Shown one piece after another: positions 46,959 to 56,713 of a DNA stretch of 64,000 nucleotides; positions within the stretch are counted from its first letter, which is position 1; every line of letters begins with the position of its first letter. Both the position numbers and the translations under genes were made by a program. The stretch is from the NCBI GenBank assembly GCA_027919835.1, contig JANVFP010000011.1, positions 1,364,001 through 1,428,000 on the forward strand. Direction: 5' to 3'. The notes below the pieces were generated by a model. The model searched no databases, was not told the origin of the DNA, and saw only the letters and a list, made by a program, of their open reading frames with translations. Source of the DNA: Lentinula raphanica (lineage: Eukaryota; Basidiomycota; Agaricomycetes; Agaricales; Omphalotaceae).

Positions 46959-49900
46959 CTATAAGGGATTAAAGGAGTATCTCTCGTGCCAGTCGTCGAA
47001 TATCTTCTTGTACCCGTTAAACAATCCTTCCGAGATAACCGCTTTTGCAGAAGCTGCCACAGCATATATGTACTCAAAAAATTCCTTGTAATCATTGTAC
47101 ACCTTGAGACAGGCTTCATCTTGAGCAGCACCTGAAGGCTTCTTGAATGCCTCCGCCCAATCTCTCTGCATCTCGTAGAACTTCTTGTCGGTTCTCGTTA
47201 ACTTTACAAAGGTGCAGAAACCGTCAATCAACAGGATCTAACAATCGGCCATGAACCAGAATTGATACACACTGGAAACGCACTATAGTGCGAACACTCA
47301 CGAATGAGGACAAGTTGAATAGACCACAGTATGATTGGGAATCAGTTGTACAACAGTGATGGATGTAAGAAGAAAAGAAGAAGTACTCGAGACGTATACG
47401 TCGAAGTCTATATATATGGGCGATCACGTGAAGTCTGTTGTGAATGCGCGTAGGCGCGCGTTTACATTCCCTCCCATTCAAAAACAGAACCCTCCCAGAA
47501 AGCGTCCAGCCTAGAAATGAAAAGGTAAGTCGGAGAAGTTAGTATAATCATGAGACAGATTTGAGAAGGTCTTCAGGGCCATCTCCGCCAGATTTGACCC
47601 AAGAATCCAAGCATGCACAGTCTTTTAAGGATGAATAAGACAGCCAACGGTCCTCACTCGGAGCCTGGTTGACCCAACGAACCAGGAATTGCCAGCCACG
47701 ACCCCGCCGACGTGAGTCCAGGATGCGTTCAATCTCGTATTCGATTTGGCCGTCGACAATAACAGGAACAGCTTGAGGGCGTTCGCGATCTGGGAAAAGC
47801 ACAGGATCATTGGGAACGTAACGCTTCAGGTGTTCGACGTGGAACGAAGGGAAAACGTTAGGGTGATTTGGCATGTCCAATGTATACGAACTGAATTCAG
47901 GGTGCGCACGAACAACGTCGTAAGGGCCATCAAATCTTGCAAAAAATTTCGCAGCACGGTGTTCGCCGGCCTTCTTGTACGCGTCTCTTCGATGGTACGT
48001 GGTCAACCACACGCGGTTGCCTTCGTCGTAAATCTCGCAGGGACCACGATCTTTGTCGGCCTGGTAAGCTTGCACCACCTTGGCAAGGGTGAGTGCGTCA
48101 CGCGCCTCACGTTCAATCAATCGGCACGATTCTAACAACGCGCGGGCATGCTCCATCTCAGACGAAGGATTATCCTGAGCGACGTCGGTTTGGACCAAGG
48201 GGGGAAAAACACGAGCGTGACGACCGAATCGCAGTTGGAACATCGTAAGGCCTGTTGAAGCATTGACCGAGTTCATAATGTTGAAACGAACTTTAGGGAG
48301 TGCCTTGACCCAACCTTTCTGATTGCGTTCAACATAAAAACGAAGAGACTGATTGATGGTCTTGTTAGACCGCTCACTGGAGCCATCTGTCTCTGGGTGA
48401 AAGGCAGAAGACATTGCGAGTCGAACTCCGGTGAGCTTGTTGAACGCCTTCCAAAAGCGTGACACGAAAATCTTGTCGCGGTCGCTGATGATCTCAAGCG
48501 GCAGTCCATTATCGCAATACCAATGTTGGAAAAAAAGTTCAGCAAACTCTTCCGCGGTGATGCTAGTCTTGCATGGCACAATCTTCAAATCGGCGCCAAG
48601 ACGGTCCGTCATTGTGACAATGCAGTTGTAGCCATCGTCGTCTGGTAAAGGGCCAACGAAATCAACAGCAACTGAATCACCGCGGCGTTCTGGCACGGGG
48701 AGCGGATGTAAAGGACCTTTAGGTGCCTTAGCAGTGCGATCCTTGTTTCGTTGACATGGCTCGCAACCCGGAATATATTTCTTGTAAAGTTGAGCCCGCA
48801 TAGAAGGCCAGTAAAACGAGTCTGCCAGCAAGGCATACGTCTTGTCACCGCCGAAATGTCCACATGTGTCATGCGCCAGGTGAAAAAGCTTCTCGCGCAT
48901 ACCACTTGATTCAGGTATGTACAATCTGTCGTGTACGTACCACAGCCCTTCACGCTGTGATACCCCAGGCACGAGACTCCCACCACCTTTCAATTTGGTG
49001 ATGAAAGGATCGTCGACGTACCCTGCCTTTATGCCATTCAGGAGAGTAACATCGGCCGACAAGCTCAAAACAGACGCGCAGAGGAAAGGATTCTCTTTCC
49101 AAGTCGAGAAATCCACGGTCTCCTCGCGAGAGCCCGAAGCAATGTCGACTGAACTTTCAATGTTAACGGGATCAGAAGGTAGCGCACCACGACGGATACG
49201 ACTCAACGCATCTGCAGCAGGGTTATCTTCACCCTTGATGTAAGCTATTTCGAGTTCAAACTGTGAGAGTTCTTCCTGCCAACGCAATTGTCTGCGGCTG
49301 AGATCTTTCTGACCGTTAAAGTTTTCCAGGGTTTTGTGATCAGTGAGGACATGAACCTTCATGCCTAGACAGTCCGCCCGCCACTTGCGTAGATATTTAA
49401 CAATAGCGAGAAGTTCCTTTTCATGAACTGGATAGTTGAGTTCACACTTATTGAACTGGGCAGAGTCAAAGCCCACAGGGCGCGCGGTATCGAGCGTTTC
49501 GCCCCACATGAGAACACCACCGGAGCGAAAATCACTGGCATCAGTGATGAGAAAGAGGTTGTTGTTGCCTGGGTTTTCGTAGTCGATGGTCGTTAATACA
49601 TGACGCGACACGACGAGTTCCTTGACCTTCTGAAATGCCGACTCATGTTCCAGAGTCCACGGTGGGAAGGCCTTGTCGAACTCTTTCTTGGTAAGTGGGG
49701 TAAGTACGGCGGTATATTCTGCCAGGTTATGGAGGTAACCCGCAATGAAGCGGACCATACCCAGGAACCGTCGAACCTCAGAAGTTGACGAAGGTGCAGG
49801 GTAGTTAAGAATGGCTTCACATTTCTTATCCTGTGCTTTGATACCATGTTCGGTGATGTGATGACCCAAGAAATCCATTTCCTTGCGGAAAAACTGACAT

Positions 49901-52900
49901 TTCTTTGGGTTGCAATAAAGTTTGTCTTTTCGGAGTGCGTCTAGAATGAGGCGAACATGCTTACGATGCTCATCAGCGTCGTTAGACCAGATAATGATAT
50001 CGTCAAGGTATACATGACAGAAGCGACCAATGTAATCACGAAGTGCTTGGGTCACTCGTCGTTGTTGGACGGCGGGAGCGTTCCGGAGTCCCTGAGGCAT
50101 TACGGTCCACTCGTAGAGGCCCAGAGGAGTTTGAACCGCTACGAACGGTATAGACGAGGTATCCATGCGAGTCTGGAAGAAAGAATCGGTCATGTCCATC
50201 TTTCCGAAAATCTTTCCCTTCCCGCAGTCTGCCAAGATCTGATCAATACGAGGGAGAGGATGACGATCGGGTATGGTGTTCGCATTCAGCTTACGGAAGT
50301 CATTCACCCATCGGGGGAGTGCAGATGGATCCGCCTTTGGAATCAGAAAGGCGGGTGAACTGACAGGCGAGGAGGATGGACGGATGCGACCGGCATCCAG
50401 ATGTTTTTGAATAAGTACGCTCCAAGCTTCCTTGAATTTACGCGGAGACGAATAGCCACGGCTTTGAATCAACGTTTGAGCTCCCTTCAAGTCAATTTTA
50501 CAAGTGACGTCGGTCGGCAACTCGTCTAGATGAGGAATGTCTCCAAAAACATCAGAATACTCGGCCTTAATGTCGTTCGAGAACTGCTCATATTTGGCTA
50601 ACTCCTCAAGCTGTTCGAGCCGAGCCTTGACAGCGGCCACAACATTGAACGGAGCTACAGGTTCCGAAGTGAAACAATGGGGATTGTTCACCACGAACTG
50701 CTTGAACTCCGAGCGCAACAACTGCATCGAGGTGAGGACAGAAGCCAGTTCTAGACGCGATTCACGAGCAGCATGAAGACGACGAACTTTCGGTCTCTCA
50801 GGCAATGGGACCGGCTCTGCAGGGCTGGGCGACGTCGGATGTAACAAGTCAAATTCACAGTTTCTAGGTTTTACAGAACGTGCAGCGTAATCGATGACAA
50901 GCGAGTTATGGAACAAGAATGGTAGTCCGAGAATCATTGGATAACAAAGTGATGGCAAAATGAGAGCGCGGACCTGTTTCGATCTCCAGAGTCCGGAAGA
51001 GTCACGAAGTACAAGTTTACAGTATTCAGTCGCCGTGAAAACCGCTGGTTTCCCATCGGACATTGCAAGCGACATTTGATGAGGCGTATGAAGTGTGCGT
51101 CGCTTTAACCCTAAGGAAGCGACCATGTTAGAGTCAATCAAGACAAACGGGCAGCCATCGTCGATGAGCAAGGTACGCTTCTGAACGCCGTTAGCGCTCA
51201 CAATCTCCGCGTCCCAGAGCAAATGAGGGATATATAGAGGCATGTCCTGGCTCACCTGTTCACTACCCTCGAAATCAACCTCTTCAGGAGACTCGACACG
51301 GGCATTGATAGCGGCGACCGCTGAGGACGACGGCTCCGGGGGCATGCTTGCCAACCGTCCCACTGCAGGGGCAGACTTGGCAGATAATTCCAAACCCGAG
51401 GAAGTCATCCCTTCACTACGACGACGTTTCCCAGGCACAGGAGACAAGGAACGGGTAACCTGGCGACGACGAGTGCTCCCACTGTCTGTGGCAGTAGGGG
51501 GCTCGACATGACCCAGTTGCGACCGAGCACGAGGGACTTCTCGAGAGAGTTCGGCATCCGAGTCGTCAAAGTCCTCGCTCCAATGAGAGGAACGATGAAC
51601 GACAGAGGCGACAGGTTTGGGCGGCTCGTACAGGCGTAAGGGTTGTTGTTGATAGAGCGACGTGTCAGGGACCACACTCGCCACCGGGAACGAACCGTAA
51701 GGGTTCACAGCTGCAGCGGCAGGTGCGGGAGGAGGGAGGTCATTCTCGTCGATAAAGTTCGAGATGTCATCCATGACCCGAACCGGCTGGACCGAAGCAA
51801 CAGAGGGAGCGTTCTCGGGGAATGCTTTGAGAAGCGCATTGTAAGTGATGGCACAATTATTCTTGCGATGAATTTCGATGGCTTTCTTGATCATAGGCAT
51901 CGTCGGAGGACGGTAGGGTACCTCCAATACACAACCTTGGCAGGCGGGATCAGCAGCGTTGTGACCAGCCCAGCCAGTTCGGCATCGGTAGCACGCCTCA
52001 ATGAGATCAAGAAGACGTTTGTCAGCGTCTGTGAGACGGCCGACGTTGAAGCCCTTCTTGAACTTGGATTTGTGAGCGAGATCAGTGATCTCTTCCATGG
52101 AGATGGGACGAGAGTTGGAAGTGGAGCCCCCGAAGTTCTTGCGAACGTTCGAGTTCTTCCCTTCGTAGGAGGAGGAGGTGTTGGACGAGTAAGAGGGAGG
52201 TTTGTTACCAGAGTGACGCCACTTGGAATGGAGTTCGAAGTCGGAGACCTTGGTAACCCACTCATCGAGTACGGTCGAAGGAGAAATTTCAAGTTTTTCA
52301 TAGATAAGATCCTCCCGAAAACCCTTGAGAAGCCCTTCGGACAAGAGGGCAAGCAACTGCTTATCGTCGAAGAAGTAATTGGTGTCCTTCAACTCGGTGT
52401 TCAACGATTGGACTTCGCTAACATAGTCAGCAAACGCTCCAGCTCCCGAGTTTTTCATTCGCACACGGCCGCGTTGTTCAGCAACGGCAGTGGGCCAAGT
52501 GGCACCAATGAAACGACTCCGGATAGACTTATCGAATTCTTCCATCGTCATTTCCTCGTGCTTGGTACGCAAACCCTCGAACCAGCGACTATCGTTGCTC
52601 GCGGGCCAAGCGTCGCGCCAGATTTCCTTGATATCAGTTTGCTTGGTGAGCTTGGCATGTTTTTCGATCGCGCGACGTAAATCGCCGTGGTCGAACACAT
52701 CATAATTGGCGCGGTCGAGAACACGAGGACCGAGGTTCTTCCCGTTCCCGAATTCGACTCTGCCAGAAGCGTTTGTACGAATGGAGGACATGTATGTAGT
52801 ATCGTCAGAATCAGAGTCAGAGTCTGCCGACCTGGGGCTCAGAGGAGTAGTGAGAGATTGGGGAGTGTCAGAGAAGTCTGGAGTGTCAAGAGTGCCAGAA

Positions 52901-54648
52901 ATGTCAGGAAGACGTGGGCTCTTGTCGAGTGTAGTAGGCGAGTCTTCCGGGTTTGGTGATGAAGACCGGCTTGGAGCGGACTGAGGATTGTCCTAAACAG
53001 CAGGGGCCGAGGATGAGGAAGGAGTCGACGACTCTTCTGGTGAGGGTGTCAAGGATGGTGACGAGTTCTCTGGCGTGCTAGCTTTCTGAAGAGCCTTTGA
53101 GCGAAGAGTGCGGGAGGCCAGGTTCTGTGATAAGGACATGATTAGTCTCTGGGGTACTCGGGTAAGGTGGGCAGAGACCAAAACAGGTATATGAGAGACA
53201 GTGACAAGTGAGTACCAGCGGTACACAAGGATAAGCAAGGGACAGTGACAAGGCGAGACAGTGACAAGCAAGTACCAGCGGTACACAAGAGATGTGGTAT
53301 CAGCGATACCGAGAAAATAGTACCAGCAGTACTCAGGCGTGCAAGTATCAACGATACACAAGGGGGTACCAGCGGTACGGAGCGGTTATGGTACCAACGG
53401 TACACAAGTCAAATCCGGGATATATGCGTGAAAATTTACTTCGAAGATCAAGTTAAAGGGAATGCCTGTATGGCGAGATGAAATTTTAAGGAATCAAAAC
53501 TTTGGATACCGAGCTCGTCGTCGACGATGACGAGGTCCGGTTTGTGGTTATAGAATTCAAAAAAAAAGTGGAAACGCACTATAGTGCGAACACTCACGAA
53601 CGAGGACAAGTTGAATAGACCACAGTATGATTGGGAATCAGTTGTACAACAGTGATGGATGTAAGAAGAAAAGAAGAAGTACTCGAGACGTATACGTCGA
53701 AGTCTATATATATGGGCGATCACGTGAAGTCTGTTGTGAATGCGCGTAGGCGCGCGTTTACACACACCTCTTTACCCAAAAAAAAGCGGATTTTGTTCTG
53801 TAATCTTATCACCCTTGCGTCAAAATACTTGTAGAAAAGATACTCCTTCTCGAAGATGTGTAGCGCCGAGTGCAACCTGTCGAGTGATTGTTGGTGGTCT
53901 GAAATCAGCTTGACAGAAGATTTCCTGCTTGGCTCAGGGGCGCCGTGCTCGAGTTCAGCAGCAAGTTTCTTCCATCTATATTCCAATTCAACGAACCAAC
54001 AGAAGAATTTCACTTCGTTTTCTCTGAGGTACTCTTTCTGTAAAATGAAAGATAATCAATAGGATAACTTAATGAGCAATTAATGAAGTTCGATGCTGAC
54101 CGTAAGTAGACTCGGAGGTGGGATCTTCGGATCTTCAAGTTCTTCCTGGGTGTAAGTACGTTTTGAGAGTTCTCGGACTTGTTGATCGAGGATGGCAGAT
54201 CCTGAGATGGGCTAGAAGAGGGTGGAGTAAAAAACAGTGCTGACATTTAGAAAACGAGACAGATTGAAAGCTTGAAGTAGACCATCCACTCACGTCAACA
54301 CCGTCCTTAGGCTCATACATTGCCAAATCATCAGAGGTGAGGCCAAGTTCACTCTCCTGAAAAGATATTTGTATGAGAATCAGAGCATTGAGCAATGTTA
54401 ATAAAAGAACATACTCGTCGAGGAACAACAAGGTTGGCACGCACGAGTTCTGGGGAATGGCCTTCGCACAACAGCCTCTGCCCCAGTCCGTTAGAAGATG
54501 ATTGAGATGATAAACCCTGAGCGCCAGTGAGTGCTCCCATCGAAGACGGGGTCATTGGAGAATGAACGGGGGCGGCAAGAACGCCCGTAGAGATAGATGC
54601 GCCGAGTATTAAGATAGCTAGAGCATGAGATGCGGTTGAACAAGTCAT
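46959..54648 (-). CDS. Small secreted protein gene, split by a retrotransposon
   Basis: The gene starts at 54648 with a signal peptide (MTCSTASHALAILILGASIS, then TGVLAAP). GT-AG introns join VVPRR to ESELGLTSDDLAMYEPKDGV, then to PISGSAILDQQVRELSKRTY, then to KEYLRENEVKFFCWFVELEY. The next exon runs to FFLGKE at about 53770. The frame continues on the other side of the LTR element with ILLIDGFCTFVKLTRTDKKF and ends at 46959. Removing the element and one CACAC copy leaves a 35-base sequence, GTGTG followed by a tract ending GATTGTTAG. This has GT and AG ends and keeps phase, so the insertion appears to lie in a very short intron. The mature protein is helical and charged, with no recognised domain. 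If the 6.5-kb intron is removed the product is unaltered; if not, it is truncated after about 230 residues. Confidence 0.65.
47273..47466 (-). repeat. 3' LTR of the chromovirus
   Basis: 194 bp, TG...CA ends, containing a TATATATATGGG stretch. Identical to the other LTR except for one visible base. Confidence 0.95.
47548..52791 (-). CDS. Fused gag-pol polyprotein with chromodomain
   Basis: A single frame of 1747 codons. Residues 1-260 are capsid-like Gag (FDKSIRSRFIGATWPTAVAE, FADYVSEVQSLNTEL). A zinc-knuckle-like CYRCRTGWAGHNAADPAC lies near 285. The aspartic protease motif is LLIDDGCPFVLID (about 555), with DDG in place of DTG/DSG. Reverse transcriptase (about 800-980) has FGKMDMTDSFFQTRMD and the catalytic YLDDIIIW. 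RNase H follows (FLITDASDFRSGG, LLAIVKYLRKW, VLTDHKTLE). Integrase has the HHCC finger (HLAHDTCGHFGG, CEPCQ) and DDE residues in VAVDFVGPLP, LEIISDRDKIF and HPETDGSSERSNK. A C-terminal chromodomain (YEIERILDSRRRGRGWQFLV, RWVNQAPSEDRWL) places it among chromoviruses, where it directs insertion to particular chromatin. All main catalytic motifs are present. The frame stays open upstream of this Met as far as a TAG at 52993-52995. Confidence 0.95.
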   Translation of the reverse strand: MSSIRTNASGRVEFGNGKNLGPRVLDRANYDVFDHGDLRRAIEKHAKLTKQTDIKEIWRDAWPASNDSRWFEGLRTKHEEMTMEEFDKSIRSRFIGATWPTAVAEQRGRVRMKNSGAGAFADYVSEVQSLNTELKDTNYFFDDKQLLALLSEGLLKGFREDLIYEKLEISPSTVLDEWVTKVSDFELHSKWRHSGNKPPSYSSNTSSSYEGKNSNVRKNFGGSTSNSRPISMEEITDLAHKSKFKKGFNVGRLTDADKRLLDLIEACYRCRTGWAGHNAADPACQGCVLEVPYRPPTMPMIKKAIEIHRKNNCAITYNALLKAFPENAPSVASVQPVRVMDDISNFIDENDLPPPAPAAAAVNPYGSFPVASVVPDTSLYQQQPLRLYEPPKPVASVVHRSSHWSEDFDDSDAELSREVPRARSQLGHVEPPTATDSGSTRRRQVTRSLSPVPGKRRRSEGMTSSGLELSAKSAPAVGRLASMPPEPSSSAVAAINARVESPEEVDFEGSEQVSQDMPLYIPHLLWDAEIVSANGVQKRTLLIDDGCPFVLIDSNMVASLGLKRRTLHTPHQMSLAMSDGKPAVFTATEYCKLVLRDSSGLWRSKQVRALILPSLCYPMILGLPFLFHNSLVIDYAARSVKPRNCEFDLLHPTSPSPAEPVPLPERPKVRRLHAARESRLELASVLTSMQLLRSEFKQFVVNNPHCFTSEPVAPFNVVAAVKARLEQLEELAKYEQFSNDIKAEYSDVFGDIPHLDELPTDVTCKIDLKGAQTLIQSRGYSSPRKFKEAWSVLIQKHLDAGRIRPSSSPVSSPAFLIPKADPSALPRWVNDFRKLNANTIPDRHPLPRIDQILADCGKGKIFGKMDMTDSFFQTRMDTSSIPFVAVQTPLGLYEWTVMPQGLRNAPAVQQRRVTQALRDYIGRFCHVYLDDIIIWSNDADEHRKHVRLILDALRKDKLYCNPKKCQFFRKEMDFLGHHITEHGIKAQDKKCEAILNYPAPSSTSEVRRFLGMVRFIAGYLHNLAEYTAVLTPLTKKEFDKAFPPWTLEHESAFQKVKELVVSRHVLTTIDYENPGNNNLFLITDASDFRSGGVLMWGETLDTARPVGFDSAQFNKCELNYPVHEKELLAIVKYLRKWRADCLGMKVHVLTDHKTLENFNGQKDLSRRQLRWQEELSQFELEIAYIKGEDNPAADALSRIRRGALPSDPVNIESSVDIASGSREETVDFSTWKENPFLCASVLSLSADVTLLNGIKAGYVDDPFITKLKGGGSLVPGVSQREGLWYVHDRLYIPESSGMREKLFHLAHDTCGHFGGDKTYALLADSFYWPSMRAQLYKKYIPGCEPCQRNKDRTAKAPKGPLHPLPVPERRGDSVAVDFVGPLPDDDGYNCIVTMTDRLGADLKIVPCKTSITAEEFAELFFQHWYCDNGLPLEIISDRDKIFVSRFWKAFNKLTGVRLAMSSAFHPETDGSSERSNKTINQSLRFYVERNQKGWVKALPKVRFNIMNSVNASTGLTMFQLRFGRHARVFPPLVQTDVAQDNPSSEMEHARALLESCRLIEREARDALTLAKVVQAYQADKDRGPCEIYDEGNRVWLTTYHRRDAYKKAGEHRAAKFFARFDGPYDVVRAHPEFSSYTLDMPNHPNVFPSFHVEHLKRYVPNDPVLFPDRERPQAVPVIVDGQIEYEIERILDSRRRGRGWQFLVRWVNQAPSEDRWLSYSSLKDCACLDSWVKSGGDGPEDLLKSVS
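52993..53139 (-). CDS. Short frame in phase with gag-pol, ended by TAG
   Basis: This 48-codon frame starting MSLSQNLASRTLRSKALQKA is Ser/Pro-rich and ends at TAG (52995-52993). Beyond that stop the same phase is open for 67 codons of similar disordered, acidic sequence (ADSDSDSDDTTY) into the gag-pol Met at 52791. It may therefore be the original Gag N-terminus, cut off by a nonsense change or expressed by readthrough, or an upstream ORF. Confidence 0.5.
   Translation of the reverse strand: MSLSQNLASRTLRSKALQKASTPENSSPSLTPSPEESSTPSSSSAPAV
53212..53403 (-). promoter_or_regulatory. Seven 13-nt hairpin motifs in the retrotransposon leader
   Basis: Motifs at 53212, 53272, 53297, 53320, 53345, 53366 and 53391 (13 bases each) read GTACCAGCGGTAC (three times), GTATCAGCGATAC, GTACCAGCAGTAC, GTATCAACGATAC and GTACCAACGGTAC. 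Six have a perfect 5-bp stem with a 3-base loop. Changes on the two sides compensate (GTACC/GGTAC versus GTATC/GATAC). Most are followed by ACAAG or a variant. They lie in the transcribed leader between the 5' LTR and gag; a role in packaging, dimerisation or translation is possible but unknown. Confidence 0.75.
53569..53762 (-). repeat. 5' LTR of the chromovirus
   Basis: 194 bp, partner of 47273-47466. It lies about 0.8 kb upstream of gag-pol on the element's sense strand and should carry the promoter. Confidence 0.95.
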
Positions 54649-54699
54649 AGTAGTAGCAGCGACAGTCGATTGTCAAAGATTCTCGAAAAGAGGTAAGTT

Positions 54700-55764
54700 G
54701 ACCGTTTTTATGGACTCGGACGCGAAGTTGACGGACGTAGTAACTTTTGTACGAGGGAGACCAGCTCTGACCTCAGCTCTTGCGGGGGAGAAAGTTCGTA
54801 TGGCTTGTAGCTTTATGTATCAAAAAGGCTCAAAAGGCCGAAGGAGTAAGATAGTTCAATGGGGAGATGACAGGGAGACGATTCGACCAAAATTCGCTCA
54901 CGAGTCACTGTACTAACCATCATCGATTGTTATCGGCCCCCGTGGGCCCTCCCACTGCCCAGCCTCTCCCAGCGGGGTACCACGTCGATTAAACGGGAGG
55001 CCGGGGCTTGCCCTTGAGCATTCATATAATATTTAGCTATGAGATTCGTTGGAGATGGTAATGAAAAGGTACTAATGCCTGCCAGGAACTGGGCCACCTT
55101 AAGGGTTTTCAGTCAATTTCTTGAGCACCATTGACGTGTTTTACACCAAAATGGTCAAGATGCGTGGGCACGCATCTTGCGGATAGGCTGATATTTTTTT
55201 TGAGAATTTAGAGTAGAAGATGACTGCACTATTAATCAATTACCAGTGAGGGGTCCGAATTGAGAAAATGCCGGGATCTGGGTCACGGATGGATTGCCCA
55301 GTCATTCAGCAGCAGATACTTGGATTTTTTGCTATGCAGTATATTGGTATGACACTAGCAGACACCCTGTACAATTTAACCTTGACATTTTGAAGTGGTG
55401 AACCAGCAATGGATATCGGGAGTATCATGCTTGCCGAAATAACAAAATCATGTGACTTCCGGAATTGCACTGGAAAAAAAATTCATAGCTCTCTGAGTTC
55501 ACATCGTCTTGAGCTCAGATTGGGTCCAGATAATGCTAAGATACTGGGCTACATGCTCCATGTTTTATTTTGTATGATATGTGCATACTCGAGCTTGTAT
55601 ATCCAAAATGGCCCACTTGCCAGGTTGGCCCATTTCCCGGCAGGCATTAGTAAGGCTAGGGAAGGCTGCACCGATGGGCTCATAACTTGACTATGTATCA
55701 AGTATCGCACTACCACAGCCTACAGGATCCTCCAGGCCTATTGATATTCCTACTACACCTCTTT
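54700..55764. other. Intergenic, no gene recognised
   Basis: The first 200 bp should be the promoter of the minus-strand secreted-protein gene. The rest shows no coding signal and may hold old TE remnants, for example GGCCCCCGTGGGCCCTCCC near 54940 and the GCGTGGGCACGCATC hairpin near 55165. Confidence 0.4.
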
Positions 55765-56390
55765 TAGCGCTGTGCCAGAAACTATTTTGGGTTTGTTATT
55801 AACTGCTAAAAATTCGGACGAGTTTGGACCATTTTTAGCATAGGTTATTAACATGTTTTTAACAAAATTGTTATTAGCTGCTAAAAACTTGTCAGAAACA
55901 GAGATTGACATGTTATAAATGCTAAGAAGTGCTAAAACTACACAGTAAGATGCCGGGAATATCAATATCCCAATCATCATCTTCAGCTTCAACTGTGCTG
56001 CCACTGACAGGACCAGCAAGTGTTTGAACTTTGAGTCACTAAAGGTTGGCTGGCATATCAAGCTCAAGTATTGCCGAAGGTACATCAATAATAATCCCGG
56101 CCAACGGTTTTAGAAAATTGAAGCCCAAAGCAACCAATCTGGCATCACGGCTTGGCTTTGCCCAGGGTTTTTGGACCGAGTCAGCACATCACCGTCTAAT
56201 AGTAAGACTGCTCTCATTGGGAGGTGAGACAAACTCTGCCAACACCTAGTACTCACTCTGACTGACTTAGAGTTTCTAGCACTTTCTAGCAAGAACTTTT
56301 AGAGGTCTGTGTTAAAAATGTTATTTACAGTGTTAATAACATGCTAAAAACTCGGTTGTTATTAACACCAGACTTTCTGGCACAGCACTA
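55765..56390. mobile_element. hAT-type MITE, 626 bp
   Basis: Terminal inverted repeats TAG(C/T)GCTGTGCCAGAAA lie at 55765-55781 and, as the complement, at 56374-56390. They are flanked by a perfect 8-bp duplication ACCTCTTT (55757-55764 and 56391-56398). The 8-bp duplication and a TAGNG start are hallmarks of the hAT superfamily. The interior repeats TTATTAACATG/GCTAAAAAC words in both orientations near both ends and has no transposase frame. Confidence 0.9.
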
Positions 56391-56713
56391 ACCTCTTTCT
56401 CCTTTTGCTCGCCGACCACAATTCAATCACCATCATTCCAAAGGCCAAAATGCCTCCGTCGCAAGGAAAGAATGGCTTCTCTTTTCATATAGCCTTCTAT
56501 AGCCTTTTATCCATCGACAAACTAAGGCTGTAACTGGCTACGGTGCCTGGTAATTATGGTGAAAAGAGCGCATTCCCTTTCTTTCTTCTGCATCGTCACC
56601 ACCCCTACACTTTCGAAGGTTCTTGTTCTTCCGGCTGGTCCGGTACCCAACTCTACGAGACGAGACGATATCAACATCCCCCCGTATAACTCCTCATCTG
56701 CGCTTGATTCACT

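Larger units (their letters stand above)
47273..53762 (-). mobile_element. Ty3/Gypsy chromovirus LTR retrotransposon, 6.5 kb, near-intact
   Basis: LTRs of 194 bp (47273-47466 and 53569-53762) begin TGGAAACGC, end GTTTACA and differ visibly at one position (T/C near 47304 and 53600). The 5-bp CACAC flanks both sides (47268-47272 and 53763-53767). The element reads on the minus strand, so the 5' LTR is the right-hand one. A purine-rich tract (GAATGGGAGGGAA on the element's sense strand, 47467-47479) precedes the 3' LTR. The tRNA primer site is not obvious: the sequence after the 5' LTR is a T run, so self-priming or an unusual primer is possible. One visible LTR difference indicates a recent insertion. 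Confidence 0.95.

Noticed and set aside
53540..53568. tRNA primer-binding site directly after the 5' LTR
   Set aside because: The sequence is a T-run followed by GAATTC and does not match the usual TGG start of a tRNA complement, so no site is annotated.
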